NCBI GenBank assembly: GCA_024449915.1
Contig: JAMZAV010000321.1
Span: 1-64,000 of the forward strand
DNA: 64,000 bases
Source of the DNA: Sweltsa coloradensis
Taxonomy: Eukaryota; Arthropoda; Insecta; Plecoptera; Chloroperlidae
Direction: 5' to 3'
The notes under the pieces were generated by a model that did not search any database, had not been told where the DNA came from, and saw only the letters and a program-made list of their open reading frames with translations. How positions within the stretch are numbered: position 1 is the stretch's first letter; every line of letters begins with the position of its first letter. The translations under genes and the position numbers were made by a program. Below are positions 40,301 through 45,630 of the stretch, piece by piece.

Positions 40301-43300
40301 TATATGATCAATAGGACTATTTTTTACGATTTTCTGAATGTAATCGCGCACATAAGTCTAAGAAGGGTACCTACTTTACTCCAATGTACTTGAAACGATC
40401 GCCAGAAGTTACAATCTCTGCTTGAACCACTTGACTAAAGTTAATTGGGCTAATGTCATCCTCAATACTAGTTGTAAATAGGTTTTTACACAGATAATTA
40501 CATGAATGCATTATTGTATAGCCTAGTTGTATTGTATAGTTTGTACTTTACTTTGTATGGAACAGTAAATAAATTGTCATTATCTTCAATTATTGACTGT
40601 ACAATGCAGGCAAACTGAAAAAATACTTTGGGTCTTTGACCTGGAAAAGCCACAAGCACATAGTCTCCTTCATTGATCATTGTTTCCTTGTGTGCGACAA
40701 ATTTTGCTTGGGCTCATCATGATTTGTGTCATCAATATCTTCCATTTCATCATCAAATTCATCATCCGTGTCGCCACTGGCCTGCATCCATTCCTCATTG
40801 GAATCTGAACCATTTGATTAAATAGGCCTAGGCCTTGAGCTATGTTTTTTCTTCTTATCGTTCCAGGTTCCTCCTTTGATGGTAGGCCTTGCTTTTTTGG
40901 TCGACCCACTTTTTGTTAATTACTTTAGCCCCTCAGTCAATCTACTTTGTTTGTTTTGCCTCAGTTTTGTTTAATTTTTGAAAGAATCAATTCTTCAAAT
41001 GATTTTCGCCGTCCTGAAATAGGCGCAACCCTTGACGTACTTGGCCCCGACTCATCCACAGAGGATTCAACAAAGCTTTTTTTCTGGTGGATCACTACCG
41101 GGTAGTGTTTTGTCAGTATTAAAAATGCAAAGAATAAGAAAAGCCGTGCCTACCAACTGTCATTGCCAACTGTCTCACATTTGCCCCAAATGGTGTCTCA
41201 TTATTGCCCCCTGACTTTGAGCAGAAATTATGCATTATCTATCAGCTTGGGATGCATTTACTTTGTTGCATTACAAAATATAGAATTTCACCTTTCTAGA
41301 AATGTAAAGATCAGTGTAATCGGACTTCAATTGTGGATATTTTAGCGAAAGTTCTGAACCTCAAAACGAAAGATTTTCGGGGGAAAATTTGCATCTCTTT
41401 GGTTTTAATTTTTTATAACCAAAAGTATGCAACTGAATATTTCCTTGATTTATTTACCTTTAGATTAAACATTAAGCTATGTTTTAAGTGCAATGTGAGA
41501 TGCTTAGTGTAACAATTGAAATATATATTACCTAATGTCTTATATTTGCCCCACTTATTTTGGTGTCTCATCTTTACCCTAACTCACCCTAATTTATTTT
41601 TATTTTTATGAAATGTTAATTTGTTTATTCTGCGCTAAAACGCGCTAAAACGCTAGTTGTATGAACGCACGGTGCCTATAGCAAGCCTTGTTCCCCATTA
41701 CCCTCAGAGCTAGGGTAATGAGGAACAAACTCGTATTTAAAAAAAAAAATAGGTACCTCGCTTATTCTGGATTTAAAAACAAAGTTTATAATTCCCACAG
41801 TAGCCTACTAAAGGATATACCCCCACAGACCCTATGAAAAAAAAAATTGTTGAAAAAAGTTAACCACAAAATTACAATTAGGCCTAATTAACAAAGTGAA
41901 AACATTCAAAAAGTGTTCCCCATTACCCACATTACCCCTATTCCTCAAAAAACTAAAATTAAAACCTTTATTTCTATGTATTCTGGATAACTTTTTCAAC
42001 TTTTTTTATTGTACGCTGTTGACAATTACATTACCCGTCTGCTATGCAGACTTATGGGTTTTTTGTTTGTAGGCCTATGCTTGAAAAAAAAATAACATGC
42101 ATATTGCCGACTGCCCGCTAAACGGTCAAGTTGCGCAACACACACCCCAAAAATGTTCAACATTCTGAACTAGGCCTAGGCGTACTTGGCAATAAAAGTT
42201 AGCAACTTCTAATCAGATCTCTTCAAAGAAGGCCTATCACATGATTGTTGGATGAGCGAAGCGAGTGAAGCGAAGACTTCAATTTCACCGACCCCCAAAA
42301 AATTTAGCTCAGGTGTTTTTTTTTTTTTTTTTTTGTATTTTTGTCTGTTTGTTTGCTCTCTACCGGGCAAACGGCTTATGCGATCTTGATGAAAATTTGA
42401 CAGGACCTTTGAAATCTCTGAACTTAGACTTGCTACGTTTTTGGGTACAATCGAAGAAATATTTCTCATGAATACCGTACTTTTACGATTTTTTTTGATT
42501 TTTTGTGCGATATTTTCGTGCCATTTGCGCCAATTCTGACCAAACGGGTGGGGCTACAACGTTCATATTAGGTATACATGGACATTAAGGTTATGGTGAT
42601 GTAGTACATTTTGAAAGAAAAAAATGAAAAAGTTAGCCAGAATCTACAGAAATAAAGCTTTTAATATAAGTTTTTTGATTTTTTGTGCGATATTTTCGTG
42701 CCATTTGGGCCAATTCTGACCAAACTGGTGGGGCTACAACGTTCATATTATACATGGACATTAAGGTTATGGTAATGTAAGTGCTCGAAGTGGGGCGGGA
42801 TGGGGCGGGATGTCATCCCGCCACTTTTCGATAAGGCCTCTTTCCATCCCGCCACTTATTGTTTACAATAACAGCAACCAGAATGCCAATAAATGTTAAA
42901 TAACCGAAAATACCAGTTGTCCTAAATTTTTTCATACATCGATGACGGGCTTTTACGAGGCCTGGCTAAATGGTTGTTGTGGAACAAATTGCAGAATGGA
43001 CCCCCTCGACCCATCACCCCCCCCCCCCCCCCCCGCCTACTCATCTGGGAACCTGCTCGTCGGTGTCAGATTACGCGAACACATGACTTTCTCACCCCAT
43101 ATCCGCTCACCCTGACTAGAGTTTACAGTGTTCAGTTCAGTGCTATATATCCATGACCATATCACATAACTAGAACTTGTTGCTGTCGTAATAATAATAA
43201 AGATGGATAAGTGGTTGGTGAAGAAAAGGAAACATGAAGATACTACTGGTAAGCATTTCAAAATTATGTTTATTCTATTTTCATTTGTATAGAAGGCACG

Positions 43301-45630
43301 AACTTCTTTGTTAGTTTCAACTTTGTGGGTGTTCAATGTCCATTATTGTCCATTATTGCATGTTAACTCGAAATATCAATCTATCAATATCAATCTATAG
43401 GCGTCTACGTGTACACGTGTACATAATTTTTTTTTCAAATACACGTCGACTTTCTTTCAATCGACATTGTTCAGTCGTCGAGATTTCAGATTTCAATAAT
43501 TCTATTTTGAAATACGAGCTCTTTCAGTCAGCCGCCGCCGCCGCCTTCCCGCAAAACGGTAAGTTGATTGCGATCCGTTGCCACAGTGGCCTTGCCTTCC
43601 CCCTCCCCCCACCACCCCTCACACGTTCCAGATGGTTCCAGACCGCTCAGTCGCTCCCGCTCGCCGCCCGCTTCGTTGTTTACGGGTGATGAGATTTGAG
43701 TCAGTGACACAATGACTGTTTATTGTTTAGATTTGAGAATGTCTCTTGTGTGGAAGTTCTTTGATAAGATAGACACGGGAAAGAAGGTTAAATGCCGACT
43801 GTGCGCGAAGGAGTTGCTGCACAATTCAAGTATCACGAAAACTATGGTAAATCACAGGCCTTATCTCCCTCCCCACCGCCCCTCTTCATTACGCAAGCCG
43901 CAACCATACTATCACCCTTCCAACTTTACAAGGTCAATGAAACATCAGCCACGTCATTTAGGGCCTACCGACTGATCAACTGAACTGAACACCTTCGGCG
44001 TGTTTACTGTTCAGAATGCAATAAAAATATACAGTAATAAATAAAATGTACCTAGCCTACAACTTTTTTTCAGATATCTTAAAATATACATAGTACACGC
44101 GTGTACACGAACAGACAGCGAGCTTGTACACGTGTAGTAACTTTACTTGCTTTTGCCCATCCCTACTGCTCTATCAGGGCCGGTTTTAGGGGGGTGCGAC
44201 CTTTGTGTGGGTGTGTGCACAGGGCGCCAACGTCCAGGGGCGCCCAAAAGGTGCCCGGGGGGTGTCAAAAGAAAGACAATGAAAACGCCTAGTGCAGATA
44301 GTAAATGTTCTATTTTTTTAAATTTTATTTAGTTATGGTATAATAGTTTTTAAGTATATTATACTTATTTAAAATAGGTACTTTTCTTGGAACAAAATTG
44401 ATAATTTGAAGTGCGTAAAACTCGTTAAAAACGCTCCAAACGCACACTAAGAATCGAAAAAATTTTCCCGGGGCTGTACGCCCCGGACCCGCATTTGCTG
44501 GGGGGCTACCCCCCCAGACCCCCCATTCATGCGTGTCCCTGTACTGTACCATCCCACCACCTATTTTTTTCCACTTCGAGCACTGGGTAATGTAGTACCT
44601 TTTGAAAGAAAAAGTTGAAAAAGTTAGCCAGAATCCATAGAAATAAAGCTTTTAATATAAGTTTTTTACAGTAAATAATACCTATTGACAAGAAACAATA
44701 GAAACTTGACAACAATCACCTACAATGCGTAGGCAACAAAACAAAGCACTTGTAAAAGTAAAGATATCCCACGCAAAGTAAAAACTTTAAAAAGCTCATC
44801 CATCAACGCGGCGGGACTTTAGCGTTTTCCTAGTTGATAACCAATCACACCAGTACACCCCAGGTGTCACCGGACCACTGTTTCTTTATTTTGTTAATCG
44901 TGTCAGGGATAGCAATAAAGTTAGGCAACTTTCTTGATCGTTTGGCATCCGTTTTAGCTTTGTTGTAGGCCTAGGGGCCCAGGCTAGAATCAGGCCTACA
45001 GGATAGGCCTAGACCTACCTAGTGGCTCCTTTGTTCTAGTTAGTGGCCTAGCCCCACACAAAGCTAGACCTAGGTAGGGCCTAGCTAGACCTCCCTCTCC
45101 TTAAAACTTATAGGGTTTACAAATAGGCCCTAGGCTACACAAAGGCTAAGCTAGCAAACTTGGAAGGCCTAGGCTACACATAATGCAGGTCATGCCTGTG
45201 TCTAGGCCTAGGCCTACGTCTCTAGAAAGGCCTCATTGACCACTAGGGCTAGGACCTGACCTAGCCAGGCTAGCTGGCCAGGCCAGGCCTAGGTCTCTCT
45301 TCACTGCAAATATTAGCCGCTAGGCCAGCCTAAAATAATGGCCTGGATGGACAGGAGGCCTAGGGTAGACCTAGCCCCTAGGCTAGGGCTAGGCCTAGCC
45401 TAGCTAGTGAATGAGTCCTGCCTAGCTAGGCCTGGGCCTAGGCCTAGATTAGAGTAGGTTACTTACAATATGCCAGAACAAGTAGTGCACACATAGGAGC
45501 CAATAGTCATGTTGACGTATGTTGGGCCTCTTTGGTGACAGTCGAAACATTGTTTATTAGCTGGTAAAGACACTAATTCACGTAAAATCTTGAGGTGTTT
45601 GTCGTCTTGCTTCTTCCTTGTTGTCGCCAT
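6792..45630 (-). CDS. AGFG1: AGFG-family gene (ArfGAP domain plus FG/NPF repeats), ten coding exons, 3' end missing
   Basis: Minus-strand exons: 45467-45630, 32817-32910, 28948-29054, 26516-26702, 26008-26176, 20538-20603, 16247-16468, 11846-12001, 9529-9645, 6792-6943. All junctions are GT-AG and all phases agree, giving 478 residues with no stop. Residues 28-51 form a C-x2-C-x16-C-x2-C ArfGAP zinc finger, followed by SGILRGL (Arg56 is the likely arginine finger), PPHRVKSISM and QIWLGLYD, all typical of AGFG. The tail from about residue 122 is low-complexity and carries FG (MFGS, GFGI, VFGS, TFGM), DPF and three NPF motifs. Known family role: clathrin/EH-domain adaptor in endocytic sorting, nucleoporin-like and RNA-export linked. 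Human AGFG1 and AGFG2 are about 560 and 480 residues, so only a short C-terminal piece is missing. Whether this is the single invertebrate orthologue or one paralogue cannot be told here. Confidence 0.95.
6944..7980. other. AGFG intron sequence without recognised elements
   Basis: This is the intron between exons 10 and 9. The open frame at 7692-8015 shows no family resemblance, and its end runs into the Helentron-like copy that follows. Confidence 0.5.
8000..8535 (-). mobile_element. Helentron-like family 1 copy a (3' end decayed)
   Basis: The 5' end is at 8535 on the minus strand (TTGGATGAGCGAAGC, then AATTTCACTGACCCCCC). The 3' subterminal GCTCATCCATCAACGCG is at about 8000-8016, but the terminal hairpin and CTAG are mutated. 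It has a single copy of the core found in the longer members. Confidence 0.75.
8728..9304 (-). mobile_element. Helentron-like family 1 copy b (577 bp)
   Basis: It is complete at both ends: 5' TTGGATGAGCGAAGCGAAGC at 9304, and 3' GCTCATCCATCAACGTGG, then a hairpin and CCTAG at 8728, followed by T. It has a single core and no coding capacity. Confidence 0.82.
9529..9645 (-). CDS. AGFG1: AGFG exon 9 (NPF segment)
   Basis: It encodes GASANPWATVPSTNSISSGP, then NQPGTFGMNPFQTAFAAAP. It has one FG and one NPF, plus an NPW. Acceptor ttttgcag|GTGCC, donor CACCAG|GTAAGA. The exon is 117 bases and phase 1 on both sides. A short-period tandem array starts about 55 bases upstream of it in the intron. Confidence 0.92.
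9698..10580. repeat. Tandem array in AGFG intron 9-8
   Basis: The phrase TTACCTCATAAGGTACAT begins near 9702, 9831, 9971 and 10253, and a shortened form occurs near 10513. Each is followed by an AACGCCATTTTG-like segment. Intervals of about 130, 140, 280 and 260 bases indicate a ~135-base half-unit and a ~270-base full unit. The full units share ATTACGAATATATATAATAAG and a run of G before GCTTTTTG. Confidence 0.8.
10584..10613 (+). repeat. (GTT)n microsatellite
   Basis: About nine GTT units, interrupted once, end the tandem array region. Confidence 0.8.
11846..12001 (-). CDS. AGFG1: AGFG exon 8 (FG and NPF segment)
   Basis: It encodes ATTAPAPKMNNGFGIHSGSV, then FGSPSQGGFLNNTAMQ and ends GVANPFT. 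It has two FG dipeptides and one NPF, the EH-domain ligand motif. Acceptor tttacag|CTACT, donor TTTACTG|GTAATG. The exon is 156 bases and phase 1 on both sides. Confidence 0.92.
12166..12198 (+). repeat. (ACT)n microsatellite
   Basis: Ten or so ACT units lie in the intron upstream of AGFG exon 8. Confidence 0.85.
12385..13880 (-). pseudogene. Non-LTR retrotransposon 3' end, split by a Helentron-like insertion
   Basis: On the minus strand, 13870 to 13440 translates with frame changes to RRNRLCNLFRATKGMEGW, GFYKGRKDHNTVSWNA and RTIVEWNKLPAAAVEESKVK, then a stop. These are the last blocks of a LINE reverse transcriptase (WN-x-LP followed by an FxxxL tail). A TAAA-type tail lies at about 12385-12412. 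The tail segment is interrupted by the element at 12580-13378, and related AT-rich tail sequence occurs on both sides of it. Confidence 0.75.
12580..13378 (-). mobile_element. Helentron-like family 1 copy c (799 bp, double core)
   Basis: The 5' end at 13378 reads TTGGATGAGCGAGCGAGCG. The 3' end has GCTCATCCATCATCGCGG, then a hairpin and CCTAG at 12580, followed by T. The ~200-base core (the block with ATGGACATTAAGGTTATGG) is present twice, about 12725-12925 and 12926-13110. A long A-run lies at 13270-13301. Confidence 0.82.
14150..15005. repeat. GC-rich interspersed repeat, possible MITE
   Basis: It opens with AGGGGTGTGCGGGTACCC and closes near GAACCGAAAAACCGGGTAC. Two internal segments around 14330-14560 and 14665-14880 are duplicates (CACTTGCTGCTAGTTCCACA and later text). 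No target duplication was found and the right end is not a clean mirror. Confidence 0.4.
15186..15240. repeat. Short inverted repeat
   Basis: ATATTGGTGCGAGATAGGAT and its near-mirror face each other across about 12 bases. Just outside lie direct copies of TATCTTTGAACATTG near 15137 and 15238. Confidence 0.6.
15264..15775. mobile_element. TTAA-flanked MITE
   Basis: The ends are TTAA-CTCATTCAGACCA (15264) and TGGTCTGAATGAG-TTAA (15775), a perfect 13-bp inverted repeat plus the TTAA target typical of piggyBac-like elements. The interior is AT-rich and non-coding. Confidence 0.85.
15900..16015 (+). repeat. Dispersed ~90-bp segment, copy 1
   Basis: CTCTTTCAAGGTAAGC, then TTGGCTCCCAGCCTCT and ATCAATCTTTCC are shared in order with the minus strand at 32945-33015, next to the Penelope-like remnant. 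Confidence 0.6.
16247..16468 (-). CDS. AGFG1: AGFG exon 7 (DRYAAL motif)
   Basis: 73 complete codons plus split codons, beginning SMPTSATLSNMYNVAAFPS and containing EDRYAALKDLD, which matches the conserved DRYAAL-x-LD block of AGFG proteins. It is Gln/Ala/Ser-rich before that block. Acceptor tttgcag|GCATGCC, donor CAACACG|GTAGGC. Both boundaries are phase 1 and the length, 222, is divisible by three. Confidence 0.92.
16741..17265. mobile_element. PIF/Harbinger-like MITE
   Basis: The left end is GGCTGCGTTCCGTAAGTTGT and the right end mirrors GGGTACATTCCGAAAGCTGT. Both are flanked by CTA (16738-16740, 17266-17268), a 3-bp duplication as in Harbinger elements. No transposase frame is present. 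Confidence 0.65.
17640..17845 (-). repeat. Interspersed repeat with tRNA-like module, copy 1
   Basis: Read on the minus strand, a head (GTCAGTACAAAGGCAGCAG, then AATGCAGCAACAATTCAGA) leads to a tRNA-like block with AGTTTGCTAAGATGCC and then a tail with ATTTCTGGATTGTAT. The B-box part is shortened. It faces copy 2 at 18040-18290 as an inverted pair. Confidence 0.65.
18040..18290 (+). repeat. Interspersed repeat with tRNA-like module, copy 2 (most complete)
   Basis: It shares the head and tail of copy 1. The central 18157-18230 block has an A-box-like TAGTTGGCTAAGGCGCC and a B-box-like GGGTTCAAACTCC, as in Leu/Ser-type tRNA D-arms, and should attract RNA polymerase III factors if intact. The module sits in the middle of the repeat rather than at its 5' end. 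Confidence 0.7.
18291..19216. other. AGFG intron, nothing recognised
   Basis: AT-rich sequence without frames or repeats that I can identify. Confidence 0.5.
19217..19512. mobile_element. MITE with TAGGGATGGGGCATT termini
   Basis: The left TAGGGATGGGGCATT mirrors the right AATGCCCATCCCTA with one G of length difference, 296 bases in all. No exact flanking duplication is visible, so the superfamily is uncertain; the termini resemble the hAT MITEs elsewhere in the window. Confidence 0.55.
19513..20537. other. AGFG intron, nothing recognised
   Basis: AT-rich; no frame, repeat or signal that I can support. Confidence 0.5.
20538..20603 (-). CDS. AGFG1: AGFG exon 6 (22-residue cassette)
   Basis: A 66-base exon read as T-SHMFGSVMNNDASLPRCNNRW, bounded by ccttgcag|CTAGTC and GATGGA|GTGAGT. 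It enters and leaves in phase 1, so its inclusion or omission keeps the frame. It has one FG dipeptide. It is the least conserved-looking exon; support comes from splice sites and phase agreement on both sides. Confidence 0.72.
21095..21469. repeat. Foldback, ~155-bp arms
   Basis: Arms at 21095-21250 and 21316-21469 are near-perfect mirrors (for example CATAACAGCTTCC against GGATGCTGTTATG) around a 65-base AT-rich loop. No target duplication was identified. Confidence 0.8.
21788..22433 (+). mobile_element. Helentron-like family 2 copy a (variant ends)
   Basis: The 5' end is TTGAGCGAGCGAAGCGAGCG. The 3' end is CGTGCTCGCTCAACAACGCG, then GTCCAACTGAGCGTTTTCCTAG's tail at 22433, followed by T. 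Both its 5' motif and the 3' inverse have G/C where the other family 2 copies have A/T, so the pairing is kept. Confidence 0.82.
22960..23389 (+). mobile_element. Mixed repeat fragment: family 1 core plus a CTAG-ended element (family 4)
   Basis: 22960-23098 matches the family 1 core in reverse orientation. The sequence then ends at 23389 with CTTGGCTGCGG, a GCCC-TAAC-GGGC hairpin and ACCTAGATA. The same ending, with a different but also paired hairpin, is at 36571-36600. The 5' limit is unclear. Confidence 0.4.
23591..23768. repeat. Palindrome made of two opposed family 3 3'-ends
   Basis: Arms at 23591-23650 and 23710-23768 are mirror images with two or three mismatches around a ~59-base loop. 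Both outer tips are the CTAG terminus. Confidence 0.85.
23769..23880 (+). repeat. Interspersed repeat with tRNA-like module, copy 4 (right half)
   Basis: It starts abruptly at TCTAGTTGGCTAAGGCGCCC, directly after a Helentron-like CTAG end, and continues through GGATTCAATCCCC to TTTATGGATTGTAT. The left half is missing. Confidence 0.65.
24520..25374. mobile_element. MITE-like element, TAGGGATGACATCGGGTA termini
   Basis: Left TAGGGATGACATCGGGTACC and right TACCCGATGTCATCCCTA are inverse. It is about 855 bases with a GC-rich middle. Its frames are short and unrecognised. No exact 8-bp duplication touches the ends; a near match (ATATTTAT/CTATTTAT) lies four bases off on the right. Confidence 0.65.
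25375..26007. other. AGFG intron, nothing recognised
   Basis: AT-rich, with scattered TAGGCCTA palindromes only. Confidence 0.5.
26008..26176 (-). CDS. AGFG1: AGFG exon 5 (DPF-bearing segment)
   Basis: It encodes 56 residues starting PSMTPANNMFTPDKSPGEFF, with FSSADPFSSPQFTPTT and SFANFDNNPIFNSF. The DPF tripeptide is a typical AP-2 appendage-binding motif, and FANFD is common in AGFG proteins. Acceptor ttacag|CCT, donor TTTTA|GTAAGT, ending in phase 1. Confidence 0.9.
26516..26702 (-). CDS. AGFG1: AGFG exon 4 (Ser/Thr-rich linker)
   Basis: It completes the KKR codon and continues YYLDPSTTSTTVTNNGSG for 62 residues, ending KPLVLNVQ. It contains SPATPRSESRTSTPTTS, a Ser/Thr/Pro-rich, probably disordered and phosphorylatable linker between the GAP domain and the FG/NPF tail. 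The donor GTGCAA|GTAAGT is in phase 0. Confidence 0.9.
26866..27090 (+). repeat. Interspersed repeat with tRNA-like module, copy 3
   Basis: The head (CCATCCACTCATATTTC, then AATGCACCAACAATTC), the tRNA-like core CGGCTAAGGCGCCC with GGTTCAAATCCCGG, and the tail ATTTCTGGATGG with CACCTAAGGG all match copy 2. It lies in the intron between AGFG exons 4 and 3. Confidence 0.7.
27091..28947. other. AGFG intron, nothing recognised
   Basis: Long AT-rich stretch with no supported frame or element. Short ACTACTAGTA-type runs occur near 28010. Confidence 0.5.
28948..29054 (-). CDS. AGFG1: AGFG exon 3 (end of ArfGAP domain)
   Basis: It encodes HCRQIWLGLYDPNHGEDTK, then DEQQIKDFMISKYEKK and two bases of an Arg codon. 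This matches the conserved end of the AGFG GAP domain (QIWLGL, then KYEKKR). The acceptor is ttttag|CAC and the donor AGAG|GTGAGT. Confidence 0.95.
29238..29874. mobile_element. TTAA-flanked foldback, ~300-bp arms
   Basis: TTAA-GGCTATTCGACCGC at 29238 mirrors GCGGTCGAATAGCC-TTAA ending 29874. Arms meet near 29560 with almost no loop. The first eight bases after TTAA (GGCTATTC) equal those of the foldback at 4565-5828 while the rest differs, suggesting one family or one transposase. It lies in AGFG intron 2, so the pre-mRNA could form a long hairpin. Confidence 0.85.
29875..31199. repeat. Giant foldback, ~650-bp arms
   Basis: The two arms mirror each other around the palindrome CCCTTTAAAGGG at 30528-30539. 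Examples are GACCTAGCTCGAAAAAT at the right against ATTTTTCGAGCTAGGTC at the left, and the CATATTTTG/CAAAATATG blocks. A diverged extra piece of the right arm recurs at about 31200-31440, and of the centre at about 29165-29235. Confidence 0.85.
31715..32656. mobile_element. hAT-type element, CAGTGGTGTATTG termini
   Basis: Left CAGTGGTGTATTG and right CAATACACCACTG are perfect inverses, next to inner GCCGGAACGC / GCGTTCCGGC. The exact 8-bp TSD CCTATAAG is at 31707-31714 and 32657-32664. A 126-codon minus frame at 32036-32416 has no recognised domain. Confidence 0.92.
32817..32910 (-). CDS. AGFG1: AGFG exon 2 (ArfGAP core)
   Basis: One base completes Leu55, then 31 codons follow: RGLTPPHRVKSISMASFS and then PEEVESMKARGNE. 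Arg56 and the PPHRVKSISM stretch are family hallmarks. The acceptor reads tttccag|ACGCGG and the donor GAG|GTATGC. It ends in phase 0. Confidence 0.95.
32945..33015 (-). repeat. Dispersed ~90-bp segment, copy 2
   Basis: Reverse match of 15900-16015. It lies between AGFG exon 2 and the 3' end of the Penelope-like copy, and may be that element's terminal sequence. Confidence 0.6.
33040..34950 (-). pseudogene. Penelope-like retroelement 3' part with GIY-YIG domain, disrupted
   Basis: Read right to left on the minus strand: PLVTQWHPGLHILNGILKRG at about 34845-34910, then (after a hAT insertion) HLANNIPRVFFRRPPNLSNM and LVKHDLQRR, a Cys-rich SYPCQSNPHHTCPGL, then KNIIYQLRCLHCPAEYIGLT and QRMYGHRHDS. 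This is the RT tail, linker and GIY-YIG-like endonuclease order of Penelope-like elements. A frameshift separates the Cys linker from the endonuclease part. The 5' part is absent and a foldback abuts it at 34952. Confidence 0.82.
33742..34836. mobile_element. hAT-type element inserted in the Penelope-like copy
   Basis: The ends are TAGGGCACCCCAAACAATA and ATATTGTTGGGCAGCTCTA, with the exact 8-bp TSD GTAGCAGA at 33734-33741 and 34837-34844. ATCGATA-rich flanks resemble the MITE at 5014. Nested inside at about 34060-34540 is another inverted-end unit (GGGTCCCAC termini, CTTGACGAGCC repeats) without a visible TSD. Confidence 0.88.
34952..35418. repeat. Foldback, ~220-bp arms
   Basis: ACAAATACAAAAATTTGTAA at the left end mirrors the right end. 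The arms carry CGGCAGCCAAGCTCTCCTTC on one side and its inverse on the other, meeting near 35190 around a ~20-base loop. It abuts the broken end of the Penelope-like copy. Confidence 0.85.
35480..36598 (+). mobile_element. CTAG-ended element (family 4) with internal duplication
   Basis: It ends at 36598 with CTTGGCTGCGG, then a 7-bp hairpin GGGCGAC-GACC-GTCGCCC (36578-36595) and TAG. Internally about 240 bases at 35490-35730 recur at 36000-36250 (shared TTTTTTGACATTTTTGGGCC and CTAGATATTTATAATGG), and a ~56-base unit is directly repeated at 35822-35915. The 5' end is not defined. Confidence 0.45.
36600..38675. other. AGFG intron 1, nothing recognised
   Basis: Only short frames without resemblance, and scattered AGGCCTA palindromes. 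Two near-copies of AAAGCGGTAAGCCTACCAGG lie at about 37241 and 37316. Confidence 0.5.
38680..39265 (-). pseudogene. Non-LTR retrotransposon, RNase H and C-terminal zinc knuckle
   Basis: On the minus strand ICLQWILSHCSIMGNEKADY and LAKMGAKL (RNase H C-terminal block) are followed in another frame by VANFRMKTGHNYLQAHLYKI and CPLCREHIQDADHLEMC (CxxC-H-C knuckle). This pairing occurs in RNase H-bearing LINEs (Jockey/I-type). A 13-base G run near 39210 and a frameshift break it. Confidence 0.85.
39791..41589 (-). mobile_element. Tc1/mariner-superfamily (pogo-like) element, internally deleted
   Basis: TA-GGGTGAGTAAGGGTAAAA at the left mirrors TTTACCCTAACTCACCC-TA at the right, giving ~27-bp inverted repeats and a TA target. 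On the minus strand an acidic stretch (DTDDEFDDEMEDIDD, about 40700-40790) is followed in the next frame by INEGDYVLVAFPGQ (40640-40680). This resembles the C-terminal tail of pogo/jerky-type DDE transposases. No DDE core is left in 1.8 kb. Motifs GTGTCTCAT and TTTGCCCC recur near both ends. Confidence 0.7.
43013..43034 (+). repeat. Poly-C run
   Basis: About 19 consecutive C inside the hAT element; prone to length error. Confidence 0.9.
43203..43846 (+). pseudogene. hAT transposase N-terminus with half a BED zinc finger
   Basis: Exon 43203-43248 reads MDKWLVKKRKHEDTT and ends CTACTG|GTAAGC. Exon 43731-43846 after ttgtttag reads DLRMSLVWKFFDKIDTGKKV, then KCRLCAKELLHNSSITKTM, ending ACTATG|GTAAAT, in matching phase. 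VW-x-FF and C-x2-C are the first half of a BED finger; the His half and everything downstream are missing. Confidence 0.75.
44395..44522 (-). repeat. GC-rich interspersed repeat, copy 1
   Basis: On the minus strand it shares GGGGGGTCTGGGGGG, AATGCGGGTCCGGG and TTAACGAGTTTTA, in the same order and spacing, with 52483-52610. Confidence 0.65.
44940..45466. repeat. AGGCCTAG-rich island at the start of AGFG intron 1
   Basis: Dense, overlapping AGGCCTA/TAGGCCT/CTAGCC words fill about 520 bases right up to the exon 1 donor. The palindrome TAGGCCTA is common throughout the window but nowhere so dense. It is unlike the AT-rich DNA around it. Confidence 0.8.
45467..45630 (-). CDS. AGFG1: AGFG exon 1 (start codon, ArfGAP zinc finger)
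   Basis: It encodes 54 residues plus two bases of a Leu codon. It begins MATTRKKQDDKHLKILREL and contains CFDCHQRGPTYVNM and YVCTTCSG, so all four zinc ligands (C28, C31, C48, C51) lie in this exon. The ATG at 45628-45630 is chosen because the peptide length before CFDC matches the family. The donor is ATATT|GTAAGT. The following 12.5-kb intron separates the zinc ligands from the rest of the GAP domain. Confidence 0.95.

Larger units (their letters stand above)
42779..44585 (+). mobile_element. hAT element with BED-finger transposase exons, deletion derivative
   Basis: The inverted ends are AAGTGCTCGAAGTGG (first base changed from C) and CCACTTCGAGCACTG. The exact 8-bp TSD GGTAATGT is at 42771-42778 and 44586-44593. 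Two 5' transposase exons remain at 43203-43248 and 43731-43846; the catalytic part is absent, and the right third is filled by GC-rich repeat. It is therefore non-autonomous. Confidence 0.9.
42248..44833 (+). mobile_element. Helentron-like family 1 copy d, split by a hAT element
   Basis: The 5' end is TTGGATGAGCGAAGCGAGTG at 42248. Two cores follow at 42470-42660 and 42661-42778, then the hAT at 42779-44585, then the rest from 44594 with the 3' GCTCATCCATCAACGCGG, hairpin and CCTAG ending 44833, followed by T. Removing the insertion gives a normal double-core copy. Confidence 0.88.
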
